This document shows positions 45,525 to 54,284 of a DNA stretch of 64,000 nucleotides, one piece after another. The notes below the pieces were generated by a model that did no database searches, was not told where the DNA came from, and saw nothing but the letters and a program-made list of their open reading frames with translations. The position numbers were made by a program, and so were the translations under genes. Position 1 is the stretch's first letter. Each line of letters begins with the position of its first letter. Source of the DNA: G963556115 sp963677015 (GTDB lineage: Bacteria > Planctomycetota > SZUA-567); NCBI GenBank assembly GCA_963677015.1, contig OY781533.1, forward strand, positions 2,604,001 through 2,668,000, written 5' to 3'.

Positions 45525-47366
45525 GTGAAACCAATACTGCAGACCCGGGGACTATACCTCAACTTCAATAATAAACAGATACTGAACAATACCTGTATCG
45601 ATATCTACGGCGGCGAAGTACACGCGCTGGTCGGCAATCACGATGAGGGCAAAACCTTTCTCTGCCGCACCCTCTGCGGCATACTCAAACCGACACGCGG
45701 TTATATTCAGGATGAGAAACAGCAGGTCTGCGCCAGACGCTATCTGCAGGACAATGTCGAGGTCATGTGGGAGAATTCCAGCCTCTTTGAGCGTATGACA
45801 GTGGCCGAGAATATAGTAATCGGTACCCGTTACTCCTGGTTCAACCTTTTCTTCAAGCACAAAACGGTGCTGGGGCATGTTGCCGACTGGCTCAAGGAGA
45901 ATGGGGTTACGCTGCGGGCAAACATGATCGTTGAGGATCTCTCCCCCAGTGACAAGACCTTTATCTGCCTCCTGCGCTGCCTCTACCGCCAGCCCAAAAT
46001 ACTGATACTCGACTCGGCTCTGAGTACTCTGCCCGCAGAAGCTCTGAACCGCGCCCACGCACTCATACGAAATCACCTCCGTCCGGATACCGCGGTCTTA
46101 TGGGTGACCCATGATGTGGAAAGCATCTCGGAGTATGCCGACAGAGTAAGTATTCTGCGGCGGGGAAATATTCTACTCACCGAAAAGACCGGAGCGATGG
46201 AACGTCTCAACCTTCTCGAACTCTGTTACGCCAAACTGGAGAGCAACCCCTCAATTGAGAACAAGCAGTTCCGGGATATGCTCCTCTACTTCGAAGCCCT
46301 GCTCGAGCAGCTGCCGCTTTCAATCATCATTCTCAATACCTCCAATAAGATAACCTTTGCCAATCATCTGGCCAAGGAGATATTCAACCTTGATGCCATA
46401 GATTTCAATCAGGACATCAGTGAAATATTCGCCCCGGCTCATGCGAATATTCTCCAGATAATAACCGGTCCGGAAGGTGATGACAACCTGCCGATAAGCA
46501 TCCCCTTCAAACTGAACAATCAGAGTTCCAGGATGAAAATTGGGGTACACAGCATCCATGATAAAGAACTCATCGCCGGTAAGATGATTATTCTTGAGGA
46601 TGTAACCAGCACCGAGAACATGCGTGAAAAGCTCAACCTCGCCGATAATCTTTCTTCACTGGGTATTCTCGCCGCCGGCGTTTCACACGAAATCAACAAC
46701 TCGCTCAATATTCTGGCTACTTATATCGCCTTCCTCGGCGGCAAAGCTTCGGACGAGCAGCGTGAAGAGGCGGTAACCAATATACGCGAAGAGATATCCG
46801 AAATCAAACGTATCACCAGCAATCTCCGCACCTTCTCCGGCAGCAACGACTCACCCTCCGAGGTCTTCAACTGCACCGAGGTCATCAATAATCTGGTCTC
46901 CATCCTCCGTTTTGAAGCCAGACATAATAATATTGAGTTGCGTAACGAGACACCCGATGCCTGTGTACATGTCAAAGCGAGTAAAGGTGAAATCAGGCAG
47001 GTACTGCTCAATCTTGTACGTAACAGCTTTGAGGCGATACTCACTACCGGACACCCCGGCAGGATCCTGCTGCATGAGACACACAACGGTGATAACAGCA
47101 TCATAACTATAGAAGACAACGGTCCGGGAATACAGCATGAAAAACCAACCGATATCTTTCTGCCCTTCTCCTCCACCAAGAAAGGCCACTACGATAATCA
47201 GGGACTGGGCTTATCTATCGCCTACGGAATCATAAAGCGCCACAAGGGCAGCCTCACCGTCAAAAACCTCGCCAGCGGCGGCTGCATCTTTACCATTGAG
47301 CTCCCGGCTGCCAATACCGGGAACTCAAACAGCCAGCAGGCTCAGATAAACCGTAAAGACACCTGA
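45525..47366 (+). CDS. ABC ATPase-PAS-histidine kinase fusion 2, degenerate ATPase
   Basis: This 613-residue paralogue of the fusion at 36485-38293 starts with GTG. The ABC half (about 1-240) keeps the Walker A residues in GNHDEGKTF and an H-loop His in WVTHDVES. The signature is LSPSDK, and Walker B reads ILILDSALS, so the catalytic glutamate is Ser. It probably binds but cannot normally hydrolyse ATP. PAS follows (LPLSIIILNTSNKITFANHLA, split near 283-303), then the kinase core with H388 in VSHEINNSL, the N box VLLNLVRNSFEAI, EDNGPGI and NQGLGLSIAYG. It pairs with regulator 2, 40 nt upstream. Confidence 0.9.
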   Translation: MKPILQTRGLYLNFNNKQILNNTCIDIYGGEVHALVGNHDEGKTFLCRTLCGILKPTRGYIQDEKQQVCARRYLQDNVEVMWENSSLFERMTVAENIVIGTRYSWFNLFFKHKTVLGHVADWLKENGVTLRANMIVEDLSPSDKTFICLLRCLYRQPKILILDSALSTLPAEALNRAHALIRNHLRPDTAVLWVTHDVESISEYADRVSILRRGNILLTEKTGAMERLNLLELCYAKLESNPSIENKQFRDMLLYFEALLEQLPLSIIILNTSNKITFANHLAKEIFNLDAIDFNQDISEIFAPAHANILQIITGPEGDDNLPISIPFKLNNQSSRMKIGVHSIHDKELIAGKMIILEDVTSTENMREKLNLADNLSSLGILAAGVSHEINNSLNILATYIAFLGGKASDEQREEAVTNIREEISEIKRITSNLRTFSGSNDSPSEVFNCTEVINNLVSILRFEARHNNIELRNETPDACVHVKASKGEIRQVLLNLVRNSFEAILTTGHPGRILLHETHNGDNSIITIEDNGPGIQHEKPTDIFLPFSSTKKGHYDNQGLGLSIAYGIIKRHKGSLTVKNLASGGCIFTIELPAANTGNSNSQQAQINRKDT

Positions 47367-47407
47367 TAACTCAGCCATCCTTTACGGCACAGCCAATTAA
47401 TTTAGAC

Positions 47408-47438
47408 AAAAAAACAGCCTGCCCCGTAAAGCAGACTG
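47408..47438 (-). terminator. Terminator of the ABC-dhaKL operon
   Basis: CAGcCTGC (47415-47422) pairs with GCAGaCTG (47431-47438) with one mismatch, followed on the minus strand by seven U residues (A-run 47408-47414). It lies about 100 nt after the dhaL stop. A second weak stem, GAATAAT/ATTATTC, lies near 47489-47516. Confidence 0.6.
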
Positions 47439-47538
47439 CAAAAAAAAAACAAAGCATCGTAAATAACAGAAGCCAGCACAGTGTTGGGTAGAATAATGCA
47501 CCGGCTCCTATTATTCAACAGCAAACTTTATATCAAAC

Positions 47539-48180
47539 TCAATTTTCGGTAACAGTTTTATAAAAACAGCCGACAATCAGATCAATCACATAAGCCCCCT
47601 GATCAATAAGCCCCTGAGATTTCTCGGAGAATGTCGCAGCCTTACCGTGCTGCGCCACCATATCTCTGGTACTTTCAAGCGCCTCTTTACTGGTCTGGCG
47701 CATCACCTCTACCGCTTCAGGCAGTGGTGCCGCCCCAAGCTCAGCTAGTTTGTCAGCGACCGGTTTTAGTACATCAATAACAGTCTTGTCTCCAGGTTTT
47801 GCCTTCCCGCGTTTGAGCACAACCTCCAGAAACTCGGCAAAAAAGGCCGCCAGTTCCGGAGTCCGGATAACCTCAGCACCTTTCAGTGCCTTACCACCGC
47901 TCATAAACCCGCTGCCCATCAGAGTACCCATGGTGGAAGGTGCAGCCGAAGCCATTTTCATGCCCACCTTCATAATGACCTTGGATATTTCACCCTCCCC
48001 GGCATCAAGTCGTGCCTCTACTTCAGCCGCGCCGGCAGCAAAAGCCTTATCCATGGTGATTCCCAGATCACCGTCACCGACCACACTATCCATCTCTATG
48101 AGCTTTTCACGTTCACCGGCCATCGTCTCCTTCAGCATATCAAAGAGTATCGGCAGCTCCGCCAGACCTATTTTTTCCAT
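47539..48180 (-). CDS. dhaL: Dihydroxyacetone kinase-type ATP-binding subunit DhaL
   Basis: This 213-residue Dak2-domain protein provides the ADP/ATP-binding subunit that works with DhaK. The metal-binding loop is DSVVGDGDLGITMDKAF near residues 27-43, where D/xD/xD aspartates hold Mg2+. STMGTLMGSGFM near 81-92 forms the nucleotide lid. No PTS-type DhaM gene is nearby, so the kinase may use ATP directly rather than phosphoenolpyruvate. It is the last gene of the ABC transporter operon, 139 nt after dhaK. Confidence 0.92.
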   Translation of the reverse strand: MEKIGLAELPILFDMLKETMAGEREKLIEMDSVVGDGDLGITMDKAFAAGAAEVEARLDAGEGEISKVIMKVGMKMASAAPSTMGTLMGSGFMSGGKALKGAEVIRTPELAAFFAEFLEVVLKRGKAKPGDKTVIDVLKPVADKLAELGAAPLPEAVEVMRQTSKEALESTRDMVAQHGKAATFSEKSQGLIDQGAYVIDLIVGCFYKTVTEN

Positions 48181-48319
48181 CAGACAATCCTTTCAACTTT
48201 CCTTTCTGACTGTAATACCGTTAATATATGCGGTAAAACAAATACCCTACCACCTGCAGCCCCGGTATAAATGAGCACACCGGTAAACGACACAGGCAGC
48301 AAAGTATAAATATAAACAC

Positions 48320-49321
48320 TTACTTCTGTATAAAGAACGGAGTCTGTGCCGGTTTCAGAAGATATTCCTTCAGTTCTTCATCAAGCTTCAGAAGTGATAT
48401 TGAAGCTCCGGTCATCTCCATACTGGTAGCAAATTCACCGATATAGTTCTTGACGATCTTTATTCCCTTTTCCTTGAGGACCTCCGCTACCCGTCGGTAA
48501 ATAATATACTGCTCCTCCAGCGGGGTTGCCCCGAGCCCGTTGATCAATACCGCCACCTCATCACCGCAGACGTACGGCAGATCATTCAAAATCGGCTCGA
48601 GCATTTCATCAACAATCTCATCCGCCGCGATCAGCTCACCCCGCCGCACTCCGGGTTCACCGTGAATTCCCATACCGATCTCCATCTCATTATCCTCAAG
48701 AGTGAAAGAAGGTTTTCCGACCTCCGGTATAGTACACGGAGTAAACGCCACTCCCATAGTACGAACATTATCCACAGCCTTCTGCGCTACCCGCATCACC
48801 TCATCCAGAGACAGCATCACCTCCGCAGCCGCACCGGCACATTTATAGACAAAGAAGATCCCGGCTACACCGCGACGTTTATCCTCTTCACCTTTCTTTT
48901 TACTCGCCACATCATCCTTACCGGTCAGGTTGAGCACCCTGATATCATCCATCTCAGCCATCTCAGCCGCCATTTCAAAGTTGATGATATCACCGCTGTA
49001 ATTACCATAGATATACAGAGCTCCCGCACCGGTATCTATCTCTTTGGTAAGCTCATACATCTGCTCGGCGCTTGGAGACTGAAAGACCCCGCCGATAGCA
49101 CAACCGTCCAGCATGCCCTCGCCAACATAACCCAGGAAGAGCGGAAGATGCCCACTGCCGCCACCTGTTGCCAGAGCTACCTTACCCTGCTTCTTCTCCC
49201 CGGCCTTGACGAGACAGCGCATATCGTCATTTATATAGGTAACCATATCCGGGTGAGCCGTATACAGCCCTTCCAGCATTTCATCAACATAATCTTCCGC
49301 ATTGTTTACAAATTTTTTCAT
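48320..49321 (-). CDS. dhaK: Dihydroxyacetone/ketose kinase subunit DhaK
   Basis: This 333-residue Dak1 subunit binds the ketone substrate covalently through a histidine hemiaminal, seen here as H220 in GMGIHGEPG. The substrate loop near residue 53 is GGGSGHLP, where E. coli DhaK has GGGSGHEP, and the protein is about 20 residues shorter than the classical enzyme. These differences and the ABC transporter context suggest a related ketose, such as a tetrulose, rather than glycerol-derived dihydroxyacetone. That is inference. It lies 45 nt after a permease gene. Confidence 0.92.
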   Translation of the reverse strand: MKKFVNNAEDYVDEMLEGLYTAHPDMVTYINDDMRCLVKAGEKKQGKVALATGGGSGHLPLFLGYVGEGMLDGCAIGGVFQSPSAEQMYELTKEIDTGAGALYIYGNYSGDIINFEMAAEMAEMDDIRVLNLTGKDDVASKKKGEEDKRRGVAGIFFVYKCAGAAAEVMLSLDEVMRVAQKAVDNVRTMGVAFTPCTIPEVGKPSFTLEDNEMEIGMGIHGEPGVRRGELIAADEIVDEMLEPILNDLPYVCGDEVAVLINGLGATPLEEQYIIYRRVAEVLKEKGIKIVKNYIGEFATSMEMTGASISLLKLDEELKEYLLKPAQTPFFIQK

Positions 49322-49366
49322 TGTCTTCTTCCTTTTTAAAATAACCTGCTAAAGTTAGTAGCAATT

Positions 49367-50416
49367 TTATGACGACTGATGCGACTGGCACATATTGCGT
49401 CGCTGCTCGCTCAACCGCTTCTTCTCCCGCTCTTCATCCCGTTTATGCATATAATAGTTGAAGACGATGATAAAGATAAGGAACGCCCCCCATGTGAAAT
49501 CACGGGCGAAATTATTGAAGCGGAGAAGATTAAAACCACTGGAAAGAAACTGCAGCCCGATCACAGAAATAACCACACTTGAGATCTTGCCGAAACCACC
49601 GGTCCAGTCCACGCCGCCGAGCAGACATACCAGAATCGCCTGCAAAGTATATGAAGCACCGTAATCAGCTTTGGCGGAATTGGTACGGGCGATCATGATC
49701 AGCCCTGCGATACCGCCGAGAAGTCCCACCAGCATATAGGTCTTGAGCAGAACTTTCTCATTATTAATTCCAGAAAAACGACTGGCAATATTATTACTTC
49801 CCACCAGATAGATTCTCTTACCGAACGCCGTCTTTTTGAGTACCACCGCGAGAAAGACAACGACTAAGGCATAAATCAGAAATGGAAATGGAATTCCCAG
49901 TACCTTGCCGTTACCGGCGAAAATAAAGCTTTCAGGAAAACCGAAGACAGCATAACCTTTAGTTATAATAACCGCCAGACCGCCATAGAGCTGGAAAGTA
50001 CCCAGAGTTGCCAGAATCGGATGAATACGGACACTGCCTATAATATATCCATTGAACAGTCCGCAGATCATCGCCACCGCCAGAGAGACCAGCACCGCCA
50101 GAAATACGACACTCAGTCCCGCTCCGTCTTCGCCGCCAAGTCGGGTCATTATAATCGCCGCGATCACACTTGACAGATTGGCAATACCGACAATCGACAG
50201 ATCAATACCGCCGGTAATGAGCGCCACCATAATACCCAGAGAGAAAACTCCCAGTTCCGGGAAAGAATAGAGCATCGACTGTATATTGCGCACCGATACG
50301 AATTTGTCAAAACGCAGAATTGACATCAGCACAAATATTGCGAAAACGATTATCAACAGACGATCTCTATCAGGATCACGGAAAGTAGAGTTCTTTAATT
50401 TACTAATAATATTCAC
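49367..50416 (-). CDS. Sugar ABC transporter permease 2 of the dhaKL operon
   Basis: This 349-residue RbsC/LsrD-type permease has about ten membrane helices. ALITGGIDLSIVGIANLSSV near 62-80 and YLVGSNNIASRFSGINNEKV near 205-225 are the conserved family segments. The C-terminus is a charged tail of about 25 residues (KRDEEREKKRLSEQRRN) that is unusual for the family. The start is GTG at 50416 with AGGAG 5 nt upstream. It probably forms a heterodimer with the preceding permease, as LsrC/LsrD and RhaP/RhaQ do. Confidence 0.92.
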   Translation of the reverse strand: MNIISKLKNSTFRDPDRDRLLIIVFAIFVLMSILRFDKFVSVRNIQSMLYSFPELGVFSLGIMVALITGGIDLSIVGIANLSSVIAAIIMTRLGGEDGAGLSVVFLAVLVSLAVAMICGLFNGYIIGSVRIHPILATLGTFQLYGGLAVIITKGYAVFGFPESFIFAGNGKVLGIPFPFLIYALVVVFLAVVLKKTAFGKRIYLVGSNNIASRFSGINNEKVLLKTYMLVGLLGGIAGLIMIARTNSAKADYGASYTLQAILVCLLGGVDWTGGFGKISSVVISVIGLQFLSSGFNLLRFNNFARDFTWGAFLIFIIVFNYYMHKRDEEREKKRLSEQRRNMCQSHQSS

Positions 50417-50435
50417 GTTATCTCCTAATTTATTA

Positions 50436-51425
50436 TCAACTGGTTAATTTCGCATTCGAACGCCTGCGCGCCAATGCCGGAATACCCGTTGCCAGCAGAA
50501 TAATACAACCGGTAGTCATCCGCTGCCAGTAACTTGGAATACCTAAAAAGATCAGACTGTTGTTGACCAGCGTCATCAGTACCACCCCAAGAAAAGTACC
50601 GATCACCGTCCCCTTGCCGCCGCCGACATTGGCGCCGCCTAGAACCGCCGCCGCGATTACATTGAGTTCCGTACCGATAAGATCGAACGGATTTGAATTA
50701 CGCATGAATGCGGAATGAATTATACCGGCCAGACCGGCAGTCACTCCAACAAAAGGATAGATAAAGAGCTTGACCTTCTTAACATTAATACCGGCACGTT
50801 CAGCAGAACTCTGCGAACCGCCGATAGCATAAATACTCCGGCCAAGCATACTGAAACGCAGAATACAGAAGGTTATCAGCATTACCGCCAGCATTATAAG
50901 AAATGCTACCGTCAGCCCGACCTTCTGCCCGTTACCGAGTGTCGTCACCAGTATTTCGCTACGTGAGAAATTGGTCATATTACTCGGCAGGACATTGACG
51001 ATGCGCGTACTTACAAAAGTATAAATAAACCCGGCAAAGGCATAACTTGTACCGAGTGAAACAATCATCGTCGGAAAATCAAAGAGACTTACCAGCAGAC
51101 CGTTTACCAGTCCCAGCACGCCTCCGATTCCCATTGCTACCAGAAAACCGGCAACCACCGGTCCATTATACCCGCTCTCAACCATCCATTTACAGGTAAG
51201 ATACATACTGAATGCCGCCACCGCAGTCATTGACACATCAATACCGCCTGAAAGCAGCACCATAAGAGTTCCCATTGCAAATATACCCATCACTACCGTA
51301 CTTTTACCGAGTGAGAAAATATTACGCAACGAGAAGAAAGCACTGTTACTCATACCTATTATTATTGCCAGCACAACGATAACCAGCAATATATAGAACT
51401 CTTGTCGCTTTATAAGATTTTTCAT
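50436..51425 (-). CDS. Sugar ABC transporter permease 1 of the dhaKL operon
   Basis: This 329-residue RbsC/LsrC-type permease has about ten membrane helices, VLLSGGIDVSMTAVAAFSMY near 57-76 and the coupling loop YAIGGSQSSAERAGINVKKV near 200-220. It follows the ATPase gene by 57 nt and precedes the second permease by 19 nt. Two different permeases in one operon are characteristic of the AI-2 (Lsr), rhamnose and several tetritol or aldose importers. Confidence 0.92.
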   Translation of the reverse strand: MKNLIKRQEFYILLVIVVLAIIIGMSNSAFFSLRNIFSLGKSTVVMGIFAMGTLMVLLSGGIDVSMTAVAAFSMYLTCKWMVESGYNGPVVAGFLVAMGIGGVLGLVNGLLVSLFDFPTMIVSLGTSYAFAGFIYTFVSTRIVNVLPSNMTNFSRSEILVTTLGNGQKVGLTVAFLIMLAVMLITFCILRFSMLGRSIYAIGGSQSSAERAGINVKKVKLFIYPFVGVTAGLAGIIHSAFMRNSNPFDLIGTELNVIAAAVLGGANVGGGKGTVIGTFLGVVLMTLVNNSLIFLGIPSYWQRMTTGCIILLATGIPALARRRSNAKLTS

Positions 51426-51482
51426 ATCTCTATATACCTATTTCATTAGTTCAAGCTTATACACAGAAAACTGCCAGACACC

Positions 51483-52994
51483 TTACCGCAGCTCTTTCAT
51501 CATGGCGATAATGTCATTCTCATCAGATTCGCTGCAGTTGAATTCGCAGGTAATCTCACCTTTATGCATCAGAATCACTCTACTGGTATTCTGAATAAGT
51601 TCCGGCAGATCATCAGAGATCATCAGTACCGCCAGACCTCTGCTGGCAAGCTCCTTGAGCTTCTTGTGAATCTCTTCCTTCGAACCTATATCAACGCCGA
51701 CAGTCGGACCGTTGAGCATCAGAATCTTTACATCGGTAGCCAGCCATTTTCCCAGTACAATACGCTGCTGATTACCACCGGAAAGGCTGCTGACCGGATT
51801 ATTGGTATCCGGTGTAACTACCTTCATATCAGCTATCTGCTTCTCAACAATTTCTCTGCCCTCAGCTTCATTCAGAAGCCCCAGAGCTCCTTTGATCTTA
51901 TCGAGAATTCCGACAATGATGTTATCTTTAATCGGCTGATCCAGGAACAAGCCCTCAGTCAGACGATCCTCCGGCACCAGACCTATCCTGTTCTCCATGG
52001 CTTTCTGAATATTATCAATCCTGACCTCTCTGCCTGAGAGTATAATCTTGCCTGCAGTATACGGGCGCAGTCCAAAGAGTGACTCCATCAGTTCATTACG
52101 TCCGCAGCCGAGCAGCCCGGTTATTCCAATAATATCACCCGGATTAAGACTGAAAGAAATATTTCTGTAGTCCTTGCCGTTGCCAAGTCCGCTTAATTCC
52201 AGAGCCGGCGGAGTATGCTCCTTCTGTTCAAAAGGCACAAAACGCGTCTTACTTATATCCCTGCCGGTCATGTGATTGGTTATCAGAGCTTCATCATAGT
52301 CTTTCGTGCTTCCCTCTGAAACCATAGCACCATTACGCAATATGGTAATTTTCTCACTGATCTCCAGAACTTCTCTAAGTTTATGGCTCACAAACAGAGT
52401 CGCGATTCCCTTACTCTTCAGATCCAGTATTATCGAAAAAAGCTTGTCCACTTCGTTCTGTGTCAAAGCTGTTGTAGCCTCATCCATCACTATAAGCTTG
52501 GCATCATTTACCATAGCTCTGGCAATAGCAATAAGCTGCCTGTCAGCAACAGACAACTCTTCGGTAATAGCATCCAGCGGCAGATCGATACCTATCTTAT
52601 CCAGCGCTTCACGTGCTATTTTTTTCGCTTCACGTTTACTGTAAAATTTTCTTTTATTCTCACACAATGAATTCATGGCGATATTTTCCGCCACAGTGAG
52701 ATTAGGGAATAATGAAAAATCCTGATATATTATCTGTACCCCTTCTCCCATAGACTCAATTGGAGTTATTCTTTGATAGGCATTATTATTGATTCGTATC
52801 ATTCCGGATTCAGGCTTATAGACTCCGGAGAGCACCTTGATAAGCGTTGATTTTCCGGAGCCATTCTCACCGGCGAGACAGCGTATCTCACCAGCCTTCA
52901 TACGCAGGCTTACCCGTTTGAGTGCATGCACACCGGAGAATTTCTTATCAATATTATCTAATTGTATAAACTCATCTTGCATTTTATTATCCAT
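51483..52994 (-). CDS. Sugar ABC transporter ATPase of the dhaKL operon
   Basis: This 503-residue RbsA-type tandem ATPase has domain 1 with GENGSGKSTLIK, signature LSVADRQLIA and Walker B IVMDEATTALT, all functional. Domain 2 has a degenerate Walker A (TGLLGCGRNEL) and Walker B (LMLNGPTVGVDIG, in which Asp-Glu become Asn-Gly), while its signature LSGGNQQRI is intact. So only one composite site should hydrolyse ATP, a pattern seen in a branch of sugar importers. It lies 149 nt after the binding-protein gene, with a hairpin in between. Confidence 0.93.
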   Translation of the reverse strand: MDNKMQDEFIQLDNIDKKFSGVHALKRVSLRMKAGEIRCLAGENGSGKSTLIKVLSGVYKPESGMIRINNNAYQRITPIESMGEGVQIIYQDFSLFPNLTVAENIAMNSLCENKRKFYSKREAKKIAREALDKIGIDLPLDAITEELSVADRQLIAIARAMVNDAKLIVMDEATTALTQNEVDKLFSIILDLKSKGIATLFVSHKLREVLEISEKITILRNGAMVSEGSTKDYDEALITNHMTGRDISKTRFVPFEQKEHTPPALELSGLGNGKDYRNISFSLNPGDIIGITGLLGCGRNELMESLFGLRPYTAGKIILSGREVRIDNIQKAMENRIGLVPEDRLTEGLFLDQPIKDNIIVGILDKIKGALGLLNEAEGREIVEKQIADMKVVTPDTNNPVSSLSGGNQQRIVLGKWLATDVKILMLNGPTVGVDIGSKEEIHKKLKELASRGLAVLMISDDLPELIQNTSRVILMHKGEITCEFNCSESDENDIIAMMKELR

Positions 52995-53066
52995 CGTAAA
53001 AACCGTATATCTTCTATATCGTTAGAGCTTTCCGGTCTAAGGCCGGCGTAAGCACAGGCAATAAAA

Positions 53067-53102
53067 GAGGGAGCCATTAAAAATGGACGACATGACTCCC
53101 TC
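53067..53102 (-). terminator. Attenuator-like hairpin after the binding-protein gene
   Basis: GAGGGAG (53067-53073) pairs with CTCCCTC (53096-53102), with an inner CCAT/ATGG stem. On the minus strand UUUU follows. It lies about 40 nt after the binding-protein stop and about 70 nt before the ATPase start, and would reduce read-through into the downstream genes. Confidence 0.65.
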
Positions 53103-53143
53103 AAGAATACTACATGATATTTTGAATTTAAAGAATATGGAGA

Positions 53144-54145
53144 TTAGAAGTTGTACTTGTCCATGTTATCCTTGTTGACAAATACCCATGCCTGTCCATA
53201 GAAAAGATTTGGTTTCTTTGGATCCTGTTTAAGTGAGTTATAACCTTCAATACCGAGATCGGTACCGTCTTTAATCTGATCCTTCTTGCCGTCCAGAATA
53301 CGTACAGCGATCTCATTCATAGCCTTACCTGCCATAGCCGGATCCCAGAAAGCGATATAATCAACAGCGCCGGTTTCAAGGTACTGTTTGCAGACACTTG
53401 GCAGGCTGGTACCGACAACGCTTACCTGATCAGCAAGTCCGGCTTCTTCAACAGCAAGTCCGGCACCTGGTGCGGTGGTACTTGCACTGCCGAGAACACC
53501 TTTAAGATCAGGGTACGCAGTCAACAGATCTTTGGTCTTTTCATAAGCCTTGTTCTGGTCATCATAATCTTCATTTCTTCTGCTGACCAGTTTCATCTCT
53601 GGATAATCCTTCTTCTGTGCAGCTTCAGCACCATCCATCCATTCATTATGAGATTTACTGGTAAGACTACCTACAAAGTTGGTGTACTCACCCTTTTTGC
53701 CCATCTTCTCAGCGAGGAACTTGAGCATCTGCGCACCGTACGCCTGATTCTGAAATGCTTCAATAATAGCATCTGCATTCTTCTGATCAGAGGCTTCATG
53801 AACAACCACAATAATACCGGCGTCACGTGCCCGCTTCAAAACAGGCTCAAGTGCTTCAGGAGAGAAAGGAACAACACAAATGGCATCAACCTGCTGAGCG
53901 ATCAGATTTTCAATAATCTGCACCTGCTGAGCCGCATCCGCCTGAGCCGGTCCCATAAAGATTGTCTCATGACCGGTTTCTTTTCCATACTCTTCCACAC
54001 CCTGACGCATTCTGTCAAACCAAGGAATACCATCAATTTTAACGACTGTAGCAATTGTATACTTCTTGTCCGAAGCCTGAGAGACATTAAAGACTGTGCA
54101 GAACACAGCAACAAGCACAAACAAAGACAGGATAAATTTTTTCAT
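53144..54145 (-). CDS. Sugar ABC transporter binding protein (LsrB/RhaS-like)
   Basis: This 333-residue periplasmic receptor starts at the ATG at 54145, which has GGAGA 6 nt upstream and opens a good signal peptide (MKKFILSLFVLVAVFCTVFN, then VSQA|SDKK). An earlier in-frame start lacks both. QQVQIIENLIAQQVDAICVVP and the C-terminal WVFVNKDNMDKYNF resemble LsrB and RhaS receptors, where the end is FNKENIGKYDF in E. coli LsrB. The rest of the Lsr pathway (LsrK, LsrF, LsrG) is absent and a DhaKL kinase is present, so AI-2 is unlikely to be the ligand. Confidence 0.9.
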   Translation of the reverse strand: MKKFILSLFVLVAVFCTVFNVSQASDKKYTIATVVKIDGIPWFDRMRQGVEEYGKETGHETIFMGPAQADAAQQVQIIENLIAQQVDAICVVPFSPEALEPVLKRARDAGIIVVVHEASDQKNADAIIEAFQNQAYGAQMLKFLAEKMGKKGEYTNFVGSLTSKSHNEWMDGAEAAQKKDYPEMKLVSRRNEDYDDQNKAYEKTKDLLTAYPDLKGVLGSASTTAPGAGLAVEEAGLADQVSVVGTSLPSVCKQYLETGAVDYIAFWDPAMAGKAMNEIAVRILDGKKDQIKDGTDLGIEGYNSLKQDPKKPNLFYGQAWVFVNKDNMDKYNF

Positions 54146-54191
54146 AGCATTCTCCAAAAAATAAAACAAAACAAACCCAACACAACTTGAG

Positions 54192-54219
54192 TTTATCACA
54201 TGGATTAGTAGTTGGTCAA
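54192..54219 (-). promoter_or_regulatory. Candidate promoter of the ABC-dhaKL operon
   Basis: On the minus strand TTGACC (54219-54214) and GATAAA (54197-54192) are 16 bp apart, with a TG before the -10. The start would be near 54185, about 40 nt before the gene. Confidence 0.45.
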
Positions 54220-54250
54220 GTTATGCTATAAAATTTTTTATACTTTTTTT

Positions 54251-54263
54251 AGTTGTTTAACAA
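54251..54263. promoter_or_regulatory. Candidate LacI-family operator, shared motif
   Basis: TTGTT-t-AACAA (54253-54263) is a palindrome containing AGTTGTTTAAC, the same 11-mer found at 7070-7080 before the other LacI-controlled operon. It lies between the divergent binding-protein and lacI-type genes. Confidence 0.5.
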
Positions 54264-54284
54264 AAAATCATTAGGTATTATATA

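Noticed and set aside
47539..54145. Autoinducer-2 (Lsr) uptake system
   Set aside because: The binding protein and paired permeases resemble Lsr, but LsrK, LsrF and LsrG are missing and a DhaKL kinase and different regulator are present.
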